32,730 nt of DNA, from contig NZ_MSIE01000078.1 in the NCBI RefSeq assembly GCF_001921205.1, positions 1-32,730 of the forward strand, in the 5' to 3' direction. Positions 1-6,035 of this stretch are shown here, one piece after another. Under the pieces are notes generated by a model. That model made no database searches. It was not told where the DNA came from and was given only the letters and a program-made list of their open reading frames with translations. Position numbers and translations under genes: made by a program. How positions within the stretch are numbered: position 1 is the first letter of the stretch; each line of letters opens with the position of its first letter. The stretch comes from Actinophytocola xanthii (GTDB lineage Bacteria > Actinomycetota > Actinomycetes > Mycobacteriales > Pseudonocardiaceae).

Positions 1-108
1 GCCCTCTGGACCTGGACCGCCAGGGCGACGGGCGGCTTCAGCGGGCCGACGATCGCGTGGGACTCAGGCCCGGGAGCCTGGGACCAGAGCCGATTCCAAC
101 CCTTCTGA
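1..108 (+). CDS. Possible C-terminal tail of an upstream gene (partial)
   Basis: Reading from base 1, frame 1 stays open for 35 codons and stops at TGA 106-108. Nearly all third positions are G or C, as expected for coding DNA here. The tail is aromatic-rich and ends in the residues SRFQPF. No family can be recognised from so short a piece. Frame 3 is also open with fairly high GC3 over the first 80 bases, so this call is weak. The next gene begins 68 bases downstream. Confidence 0.25.
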   Translation, partial: ALWTWTARATGGFSGPTIAWDSGPGAWDQSRFQPF

Positions 109-175
109 CCGACCGGGCTACCGAAGCGGCACCCGATCGGGTGTCGACGGGGCCACCCTCGGGTAATCGGACGGC

Positions 176-1099
176 ATGGCGACCGAGGGACCAACCGACC
201 TGGCGAAGCGGACCTGGTGGGGCGCGATCAAGCGCACCGTGAAGCGGTTCGTCGGCGACGACATGTTCGACTCGGCCGCCGCGCTGACGTACTACAGCGT
301 CCTGTCGATCTTCCCGGCGGTCGTCGTGCTGACCGCGATCGTCGGGATGATCGGGGAGTCGGCGAGTGGGCCGCTGATCGAGAACGTCCGGGCGCTCGCG
401 CCCAGCCAGGCCCGGGATGTCGTGGTGCAGGTCATCCAGGAGCTGTCCCGCTCGGCGTCGGTCGCGGGACCGGTGGCGATCCTCGGTCTGCTCGGGGCGC
501 TCTGGGCGGCGTCCAACTACATCGGCGGGTTCATCCGGGCCTCGAACACGATCTACGGTGTCGAGGAGGGCCGCCCCATCTGGAAGACGATCCCCCTTCG
601 GATCACGCTGACGCTGACAATGGTGATCCTGCTGGCGGTGTGCGCGCTGGGCGTGGTGCTGACCGGCGGCCTCGCCGACCGGGTGGGGAACATGCTGGGG
701 CTGGGCGACACCGTGCTCCAGGTGTGGCACATCGCCAAGTGGCCGGTGCTCGCGTTCCTGATCAGCCTCGCCATCGCGCTGCTGTACTGGGCCTCGCCCA
801 ACGTCCGCCACCCCGGCTTCCGCTGGCTCACGCCGGGAAGCTTCCTGGCCGTCCTGCTGTGGGTGGCGGCCTCGGCCGGGTTCGCGTTCTACGTGGCCAA
901 CTTCGCCTCGTACAACAAGGTCTACGGCTCGCTGGCCGGTGTGATCGTGTTCCTGGTGTGGCTGTGGATCTCCAACCTGGCCGTCCTGCTCGGCGCCGAG
1001 TTCGACGCGGAGCTGGCCAGGGGCAAGGAGATGGAGCAGGGTCTGCCCGAGACCGCCGAGCCCTTCCTGCCGCCCCGCGACACCCAGGCGATGGACTAG
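176..1099 (+). CDS. YihY/BrkB family inner-membrane protein
   Basis: This is a 307-residue polytopic membrane protein of the YihY/virulence factor BrkB family, whose molecular function is still poorly defined. The family signature is clear near the N-terminus: a short amphipathic start, then DSAAALTYYSVLSIFP at about residues 32-47 leading into the first membrane helix. Further hydrophobic segments lie near residues 95-115, 140-165, 185-205, 218-240 and 245-270. The segment with VYGSLAGVIVFLVWLW followed by LLGAEFDAE near the C-terminus is also typical. Length matches the family. The ATG at 176 has only a weak purine-rich upstream sequence, but no other start keeps the conserved N-terminus. 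It converges with the membrane gene at 1109 across a 9-base gap with no clear terminator. Confidence 0.9.
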   Translation: MATEGPTDLAKRTWWGAIKRTVKRFVGDDMFDSAAALTYYSVLSIFPAVVVLTAIVGMIGESASGPLIENVRALAPSQARDVVVQVIQELSRSASVAGPVAILGLLGALWAASNYIGGFIRASNTIYGVEEGRPIWKTIPLRITLTLTMVILLAVCALGVVLTGGLADRVGNMLGLGDTVLQVWHIAKWPVLAFLISLAIALLYWASPNVRHPGFRWLTPGSFLAVLLWVAASAGFAFYVANFASYNKVYGSLAGVIVFLVWLWISNLAVLLGAEFDAELARGKEMEQGLPETAEPFLPPRDTQAMD

Positions 1100-1108
1100 G
1101 GCGCGTCC

Positions 1109-2128
1109 TCAAGGTCCCGGTCGATGGGCTTCGTGATCCAGGTCGTCGCTGGGCACGTCCGCACGAACTGCGCCGCGAGCCGATAACGGGGCCAGCGCCA
1201 ACGGAACGGCCACGACGAGGACAACCACGGCCTGCACCGCCCCGACGACGGCCAGGGCGCCGGGTTCCCCGTCCCGGGACAGGTGGTCGAGCAGCGTGAC
1301 CACCCGCTCCCCGAACACGGCGAGCGCCAGCACCAGCAGCGTTCCCGACCAGGGCGCCGGCCGACCGCGGACCAGGTTCACCACGATCGCGGCCACCACC
1401 GCGACGCAGAGCGTGCCCGGCCAGTCCAGGACGACGCCGGGACCCGGCCACTGGGTCGCCAGGAGCACGGCCGAGAGGAGCACGACACCCACCGGCAGTG
1501 CCAGCAGCCACGGGCGCGCGCGCACCGGTGGGGCGTCCCGATGGAAGGCGGCCAGGGCCAGTACCGGCAGTGCGGCCAGCAGCAGCTCGTAGGCGACCAC
1601 GCCCAGGCCCGCCCCCACGTCGGCGACGAGCCGGTAGCCGCTTCCGACCGCGACGACCCCGAGCCCGAGCCCCGCCGCCCAGACCGCGCCACGGCGCGCG
1701 CCGAGCACGAGCGCGACGAACGCGGCTACCCAGACCAGCTCGGCGAGGGCCCATCCCGCCTCCAGCCGGGTGGGCACGAACCCCGGGAACCGCAACGGCG
1801 ACCACAGCTGTGCCGCGATCCCGGCACCCGCGGTCGACGCGTGCACGACCAGCCCGACCAGCGCCACCCGCCGCACAGCCTCGCCCCTGGCAAACGCCGT
1901 CGGCACCGCACCCGTGCCGCCGAGCCGCAGCCGCACGGCCAGACCGACGACGCTAACCACCTCGGCCGCGCCCGGTCGCCCGTAGTCGGCGACGAACTCG
2001 GCCTCCTCGGGGTCGGCCGGCTCCACGCCGGCCAGGAAGGTGTCGACCATGTCCTCCTCCCACACGGCGCGGTAGTCCGCGGGCAGGAGCCGCAGGACGC
2101 GCCGGTAGCGACGCTCGAGCTGGTTCAC
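1109..2128 (-). CDS. Membrane protein paired with a PadR regulator
   Basis: This 339-residue protein has a short soluble N-terminal part of about 70 residues (LERRYRRVLRLLPADYR, then an acidic stretch) followed by repeated Ala/Val/Leu-rich segments that predict about eight membrane helices. I do not recognise an enzymatic motif. Such N-terminal segments are common in actinobacterial membrane proteins encoded directly after PadR-type regulators, and that is the arrangement here. The start is set at GTG 2128 because GGAGGT lies 5 bases upstream. A longer open frame runs into the PadR gene but would lack a ribosome site. An ATG overlapping the PadR stop (2160) leads only to an 11-codon frame, so it could at most aid translational coupling. 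The protein may be the target of regulation by the upstream PadR gene, which is inference from context. Confidence 0.8.
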   Translation of the reverse strand: MNQLERRYRRVLRLLPADYRAVWEEDMVDTFLAGVEPADPEEAEFVADYGRPGAAEVVSVVGLAVRLRLGGTGAVPTAFARGEAVRRVALVGLVVHASTAGAGIAAQLWSPLRFPGFVPTRLEAGWALAELVWVAAFVALVLGARRGAVWAAGLGLGVVAVGSGYRLVADVGAGLGVVAYELLLAALPVLALAAFHRDAPPVRARPWLLALPVGVVLLSAVLLATQWPGPGVVLDWPGTLCVAVVAAIVVNLVRGRPAPWSGTLLVLALAVFGERVVTLLDHLSRDGEPGALAVVGAVQAVVVLVVAVPLALAPLSARGAVRADVPSDDLDHEAHRPGP

Positions 2129-2156
2129 CTGGTACCTCCGAAACCCGCGTCGGTGC

Positions 2157-2495
2157 TCATGTCGCCTCACCCGGCCGCCAGGCACGCAGGCGCGCCACTG
2201 CCGCCCGGGCGTTGGCGGCCTGGCGGTCGGCCTCCGTGGCGAGCTCGTCACGGCCGCGCTCGGTGAGGCGGTAGTAGCGACGCAGCCGGCCGTTCGCGAC
2301 CTCCTCGCGGTCCGGCTCGACCAGGCCCTCGGCGACCAGGCGGTCGAGCACGCCGTAGAGCGTGCCGACGCGCAGGCTCACCCGCCCACCGGACAGCTCC
2401 GCCACCTCGCCGACGATCCCGTAGCCGTGGCGAGGCTCCCCGACCAACGCCGTGAGCACGAAGAACGCCTGCTCCGTCATCGTCCGACCGCTCAT
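2157..2495 (-). CDS. PadR family transcriptional regulator
   Basis: This is a 112-residue winged-helix repressor of the PadR family, made almost wholly of the PadR N-terminal domain (subfamily-2-like small size). The family signatures are visible: AFFVLTAL, then PRHGYGI, then LRVGTLYGVLDRL for the recognition helix, GLVEPDREE and the wing YYRLTERGRDEL. The C-terminal helix is Ala/Arg-rich and would form the dimer interface. The start at 2495 is preferred over ATG 2516 because the latter lies inside a strong dyad that looks like the operator. Neither start, nor ATG 2480 (TEQAFFVL next), has a clear Shine-Dalgarno site. The gene is followed 28 bases later by the membrane protein gene and probably forms an autoregulated two-gene operon with it. 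Confidence 0.92.
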   Translation of the reverse strand: MSGRTMTEQAFFVLTALVGEPRHGYGIVGEVAELSGGRVSLRVGTLYGVLDRLVAEGLVEPDREEVANGRLRRYYRLTERGRDELATEADRQAANARAAVARLRAWRPGEAT

Positions 2496-2504
2496 GACGG
2501 CACT

Positions 2505-2525
2505 ATATATCGGCATGCGACATAT
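2505..2525. promoter_or_regulatory. Candidate PadR operator and promoter
   Basis: A 21-bp near-perfect dyad lies directly upstream of the PadR start. Its arms are ATATATCG and CGACATAT around GCATG, with one mismatch between the arms. It stands in an AT-rich island in otherwise GC-rich DNA. PadR proteins are known to bind AT-rich dyads of the ATGT/ACAT kind, often in their own promoter. The AT-rich part could also supply a -10 element for the minus-strand operon. The assignment to this PadR protein is inference. Confidence 0.55.
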
Positions 2526-2591
2526 GCATAGTCGTGGTTAACCGGCCGCCCGGCGGGTAGGCCCCTCCCAGGTGGAGAGGGAGGTGTCGGC

Positions 2592-3671
2592 ATGAGCCCG
2601 ACCAGGCGACGTCACGGATCGGGCCGGCGCATCGTGGTGACCGGCGCGAGCGGCAACGTGGGGACGAGCGTGGTGCGCACGCTCAGTGCGGACCCGGAGG
2701 TCGAGTCGATCGTCGGGCTGGCGCGCCGGCGTCCCGAGTGGGGTGTCGACAAGCTGGAGTGGGTGGAGGCCGATGTCGTGAGCGACGACCTGGTCCCGCT
2801 GCTCGCCGGCGCGGACGCGGTGATCCACCTCGCCTGGCTGCTCCAGCCCGCACGCTCGCCGTGGGTCACGTGGAACGCCAACGTGATCGGCAGCATCCGC
2901 GTCTTCGACGCGGTCGCGGCGGCCGGTGTGCCGGCGCTGGTGTACGCGTCCTCGGTGGGCGCGTACTCCCCCGGCCCGAAGGACCGCATGGTCGACGAGT
3001 CCTGGCCGACCCACGGCTGGCCGGCGGCCTCCTACACGCGCGAGAAGGCGTACCTGGAGCGCGCGCTGGACGGGTTCGAGTCCGCGCACCGGGAGGTGCG
3101 GGTGGTGCGGATGCGCCCGGGTTTCCTGTTCCAGCACGCGTCGGCCAGCCAGCAGCGCAGGCTGTTCGCCGGTCCGCTCGTCCCGCAGCGGCTGGTGCGC
3201 CCGTCGCTGATCCCGGTCGTGCCGGACCTGCCCGGCCTGCGTGCGCAGGTCCTGCACACGGCCGACGCCGCGGAGGCCTACCGGCTGGCCGCGCTCGGCG
3301 ACGCCCGCGGTGCGTTCAACCTGGCGGCCGACCCGGTCGTCGACGCCCACGTGCTGGCCGAGCTGCTCGGCGCGCGGGTGGTCAAGCTGCCGGTCTGGGC
3401 GCTGCGCGGCCCGCTGGTGGCGGCCTGGCGCCTGCACCTGACCCCAGCCGATCCCGACCTGTTCGACGCGGCGCTGCGGCTGCCGCTGATGGACTCCACC
3501 CGTGCCCGCGAGGAGCTGGGCTGGACCCCGCGGTACGACGCAACCGAGGCGCTGCGTGAGCTGCTGGCCGGCATGCGGGAGGGCGGGGGCCTGCCGACGC
3601 CGCCCCTGGAGCCGAAGGTACCCGGCGGCCGGCTGCACGAGCTCAGCACGGGGTCGGGAAGCAAACACTGA
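2592..3671 (+). CDS. NAD-dependent epimerase/dehydratase-like extended SDR
   Basis: This is a 359-residue extended short-chain dehydrogenase/reductase with a Rossmann fold. The nucleotide-binding motif VTGASGNVG lies at about residues 16-24, followed by an acidic residue region, DAVIHLAW near 76-83, VYASSVGAYS near 116-125 and the active-site Tyr/Lys in SYTREKAY near 147-154. The C-terminal half is the variable substrate domain, so the substrate cannot be told. GxxGxxG and YxxxK are both intact, so it is probably active, likely on a sugar nucleotide or a small carbonyl compound. A GAGGGAGGTG ribosome site precedes ATG 2592. It stands alone on the plus strand and ends in a strong hairpin. Confidence 0.85.
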   Translation: MSPTRRRHGSGRRIVVTGASGNVGTSVVRTLSADPEVESIVGLARRRPEWGVDKLEWVEADVVSDDLVPLLAGADAVIHLAWLLQPARSPWVTWNANVIGSIRVFDAVAAAGVPALVYASSVGAYSPGPKDRMVDESWPTHGWPAASYTREKAYLERALDGFESAHREVRVVRMRPGFLFQHASASQQRRLFAGPLVPQRLVRPSLIPVVPDLPGLRAQVLHTADAAEAYRLAALGDARGAFNLAADPVVDAHVLAELLGARVVKLPVWALRGPLVAAWRLHLTPADPDLFDAALRLPLMDSTRAREELGWTPRYDATEALRELLAGMREGGGLPTPPLEPKVPGGRLHELSTGSGSKH

Positions 3672-3679
3672 AAAGGCGA

Positions 3680-3724
3680 ACCCCGCGTTGCTGCCAGGTC
3701 GGGGGTCCGCCAGCAACGCGGGGT
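3680..3724. terminator. Strong bidirectional hairpin between convergent genes
   Basis: ACCCCGCGTTGCTG at 3680-3693 pairs perfectly with CAGCAACGCGGGGT at 3711-3724, giving a 14-bp GC-rich stem with a 17-nt loop. It lies 9 bases after the SDR stop codon and about 50 bases after the stop of the convergent STAS gene, so it can serve both. There is no run of T on either side, as is common for actinobacterial terminators. Confidence 0.85.
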
Positions 3725-3770
3725 CATCACGAGCATCGCCGGGGACGCCCGCGGCGTTACACCCCTGTTC

Positions 3771-4124
3771 TCACAACACGGCGGCCCGCGGCGCCAGCGC
3801 GTCCGCGAGCGTCGGTCGCACGTCCAGCTCGGCGTCCAGGCCGGTGACCTCGATCGGGCGCGCGACGGCTCGACCGGTGGCGACCAGCCGCAGCTCGCAG
3901 CCCAGCTCGCGGGCCCGCCGGGTGGCGAGAACCAGCTCGCCGAGCCCCGTCGAGGACAGGAAGGTCACCCGCTCCAGATCGATGATGACCGGGAACGGCG
4001 CCGTCGCTAGGGCGAGGGCGGTGTCGACGGCCTGCCGCAGGTCGTCCATGGCGTTGAGGTCGACCTCCCCGAAAACCCGGGTGAGCACGACGAAGTCAAG
4101 GACCTCACGTTCGATGTGGAACAC
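3771..4124 (-). CDS. STAS domain anti-anti-sigma factor-like protein
   Basis: This 117-residue protein is one STAS domain of the SpoIIAA/RsbV type. The pattern FGEVDLNAMDDLRQAV, then PVIIDLERVTFLSSTGLGEL, is the hallmark. The second Ser or the Thr in LSSTG marks the site phosphorylated by anti-sigma kinases in this family. Such proteins release an alternative sigma factor by binding its anti-sigma factor. No cognate RsbW-like kinase or sigma gene is in the window, so its partner must be elsewhere. GTG 4130 opens the longest frame, but GTG 4124 has GAGG at 5 bases spacing and is the better start. It is the last gene before the 3680-3724 hairpin. Confidence 0.88.
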   Translation of the reverse strand: MFHIEREVLDFVVLTRVFGEVDLNAMDDLRQAVDTALALATAPFPVIIDLERVTFLSSTGLGELVLATRRARELGCELRLVATGRAVARPIEVTGLDAELDVRPTLADALAPRAAVL

Positions 4125-4187
4125 GGCCACCTCGCATCGACAGAACGGGCAGGAAGGCGGCTGTTGGCTGAACCACTGCTCCCCACC

Positions 4188-5150
4188 CTAGGGCAGCGGC
4201 GGGACCTGGTCCTGGGTGGCCAGCCACTCGAGCGCCTCGCGGACGGTCTCCAACGAGCTGTACCGGGGCCGGTAGCCGAGCAGCCGGGTTGCCTTGGCGA
4301 TGCTGGCGTTGGGGCTGTGCGCGATGTGGTCCCAGGTCAGCTCGGCGTCCCGCTCGTCGACCGTCTCGCGCCATTGCTCCCAGGGCAGGAACTCCAGCCG
4401 CGCCTCCTGGCCGTACCACCCGGCCACCGCCTCGGCGTAGCCCCGCAGGGTGAGCGCGGCCGGCGACACGACGTGGAAGCTCTCCCCGAGCGCGACGGCA
4501 CGGTGGCTCATCGCGGCCGTGAACGCCTGCGCGACGTCGTCGGCGTGTACGTGGTGCACGGTCTCCAGACCGAGGTTGGGCAGGGTGAGCGGCTCACCGG
4601 CGGCGAGCGTGGCGAACACCGCGGGGTCGAGGTGCCCGGCCGGGTTGATCGGGCGCCAGCCCGGACCGCTGATGTGCCCGGGGTGCAGCACGGTCACCGG
4701 GACGCCGTGGCGACGAGCCTGGTCGAGCAGGTAGCGCTCGATCTCGGCCTTGTGCGTGCCGTACTCCCCGAACGGGCGGCGCGGCGCGTCCTCGGTCGTC
4801 GGGACGACCGCGCTCGGGCCGTGGACCCAGATCGTCCCGCAGTGGAGCAGGTGCTGGACCCGGCCGCGCAGGGCCTCGACGAGCTGGCGGGCGCTGTCGG
4901 GGTGGAAGCAGATGAGGTCGACGACGACGTCGGGGTCGAGGTCACGGACCCGGCCGGCGAACGTGCCGGCGGCGTCCTCGGCCTCGCGGTCGGCGACGAC
5001 CGAGGTCACCCGGCGCCAGGCGGCATGGGGGCGGTACGGCCGGGCCTGGCCCCGGGTCACGACCACGACCTCGTGCCCGGCCTCGACCAGCCGGGGCACG
5101 AGGTAGCCACCGATGTGCCCGGTCCCGCCGAGTACCACGACCCTCGCCAT
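4188..5150 (-). CDS. NAD-dependent epimerase/reductase (extended SDR)
   Basis: This is a 320-residue extended or atypical SDR. It starts directly with the Rossmann strand and VVLGGTGHIGGYLVPRLVEA, so the GxxGxxG motif is at about residues 8-14. A Tyr/Lys pair is present in EYGTHKAEIE near residue 150, with the Thr of HCGTIWVHG upstream. These features suggest an active oxidoreductase or epimerase. The C-terminal half has WYGQEARLEFLPWEQW and an end resembling other sugar-nucleotide epimerase-like proteins, but the substrate is not clear. ATG 5150 is preceded by AGGAT at 6 bases. It lies 63 bases upstream of the STAS gene on the same strand and may be co-transcribed with it. It should not be taken for HldD of the heptose locus, which is 6 kb away and has no sequence cue linking it. 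Confidence 0.82.
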   Translation of the reverse strand: MARVVVLGGTGHIGGYLVPRLVEAGHEVVVVTRGQARPYRPHAAWRRVTSVVADREAEDAAGTFAGRVRDLDPDVVVDLICFHPDSARQLVEALRGRVQHLLHCGTIWVHGPSAVVPTTEDAPRRPFGEYGTHKAEIERYLLDQARRHGVPVTVLHPGHISGPGWRPINPAGHLDPAVFATLAAGEPLTLPNLGLETVHHVHADDVAQAFTAAMSHRAVALGESFHVVSPAALTLRGYAEAVAGWYGQEARLEFLPWEQWRETVDERDAELTWDHIAHSPNASIAKATRLLGYRPRYSSLETVREALEWLATQDQVPPLP

Positions 5151-5272
5151 GCGGCGATCCTACGGCCGGCCGGCGGCGGTGCCGGTGCTCCGACATACGT
5201 CACCTGACCGATGTCTCGCCGTGCGGAGAGGTCAAGAGTGGCACAGGTCAAACATTGGCGAGCGCACACGAG

Positions 5273-5593
5273 ATGGGTGAAGCGGTGACCGCTCCGGACT
5301 GGCATGACGAGCTCGTGCTCGTCGCCGAGTTGTCCAGCGTCAACAACCAGATCGCGCGGTACGTACTCCGGCTTCTCGACGCGGATGCCGGAAGACAGGA
5401 ACAGGTGCCTACGGCGGACGAAAACGCATTAGGAGGGCGCCTGGTTGACCTCGGCTATGCACTGCAGAATCGCGCGGTGCGCCGGGCCGCAGGTCTCGAC
5501 GGAGATGGTGGGGCCATCGACGAGGAAGACCTGCGGCCAGAGCCGCTCGAACTGGACGGGTTTCTTGCCCGACCCAGGTGTGCAATCCATTGA
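5273..5593 (+). CDS. Unrecognised small acidic protein
   Basis: This is a 106-residue protein that I do not recognise. It is soluble, mostly helical in look (DELVLVAELSSVNNQIARYV, then LRLLDADAG) and acidic toward the C-terminus (IDEEDLRPEPLELDG). There is no signal peptide, membrane helix, or cysteine motif apart from one Cys near the end. Starts at TTG 5255, ATG 5273 and GTG 5285 are all possible. ATG 5273 is a compromise, as no ribosome site is decisive. Third-position GC is high but lower than in neighbouring genes. It converges with the secreted peptide gene 18 bases downstream. A weak 5-bp hairpin (GAAAT/ATTTC, 5592-5608) at the junction is the only terminator-like element. Confidence 0.55.
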   Translation: MGEAVTAPDWHDELVLVAELSSVNNQIARYVLRLLDADAGRQEQVPTADENALGGRLVDLGYALQNRAVRRAAGLDGDGGAIDEEDLRPEPLELDGFLARPRCAIH

Positions 5594-5611
5594 AATACCG
5601 TTGATTTCTCG

Positions 5612-5743
5612 TCAGTTGTGAGTCATCCCAGGTACGACGCTGTTGTGGGTCATGCCTGGGGGGTCCGCGGCGGCGGTGCCGGCCGCTGCGAACACGAACA
5701 GAACCGAAGTGACAAGGGCGGTGACCATTCGCGCGATTCTCAT
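5612..5743 (-). CDS. Small secreted peptide with duplicated PGMTHN motif
   Basis: This is a 43-codon gene. Its product has a typical Sec signal: a basic start (MRIAR), a hydrophobic core (VTALVTSVLFVFAAAG) and a small-residue cleavage region (TAAA). Cleavage after AAA would release the 17-residue peptide DPPGMTHNSVVPGMTHN. The mature part is two copies of PGMTHN joined by SVV, so it may be a structural, signalling or metal-binding peptide (two His, two Met). The start is ATG 5743 with GGGAG 5 bases upstream. A longer open frame reaching 5968 has no ribosome site and reads through a non-coding, AT-richer region. It is divergent from the LAL regulator and convergent with the small gene at 5273. 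Function is unknown. Confidence 0.7.
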   Translation of the reverse strand: MRIARMVTALVTSVLFVFAAAGTAAADPPGMTHNSVVPGMTHN

Positions 5744-5891
5744 CTCGACTCCCGTGGTTTCGTCAGAAAAAGAGGACAGAGGACGACGCGGGTGGCATGC
5801 CAGCGAAGCGAATTTGGGGTATACAGAGGGCCCAACATATCGCTTAACAGAAACTATCGCACGCGGGGTGTAATTGAGGAAATAACTGCCA

Positions 5892-5910
5892 GCTAACGAG
5901 CGGCTAACGA
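5892..5910. repeat. 11-bp-phased direct repeat upstream of the LAL regulator
   Basis: GCTAACGA occurs at 5892-5899 and again at 5903-5910, exactly 11 bp apart, on the same face of the helix. It is in the 292-base gap between the divergent secreted peptide gene and the LAL gene. That gap has lower GC than the rest of the window. A TATAGG sequence follows at about 5923 and could be a -10 element for the LAL gene, which would place the repeats at the -35 region. The rest of 5744-6035 holds no gene I can support. Confidence 0.45.
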
Positions 5911-6035
5911 CTGGAGAGCCGCTATAGGGAACGGCTTGGCTCAAGATCGATATGGTGGACCCCCACAACGGGTGCCCACCAGGACCGCCCGGATGGCCGA
6001 TGCTCGTGGCGGCCGGCGCGTCCTATCGTCGAGTC

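Noticed and set aside
38-811. 257-codon minus-strand frame opposite the YihY gene
   Set aside because: It is rich in Asp/Arg/His/Gln with no domain, as is typical of the antisense frame of a membrane protein gene.
4188-5150. HldD (ADP-heptose 6-epimerase) for the heptose locus
   Set aside because: The protein is an extended SDR with GGTGHIGG and YxxxK, but nothing specific to HldD is seen and it lies 6 kb from the locus next to a STAS gene.
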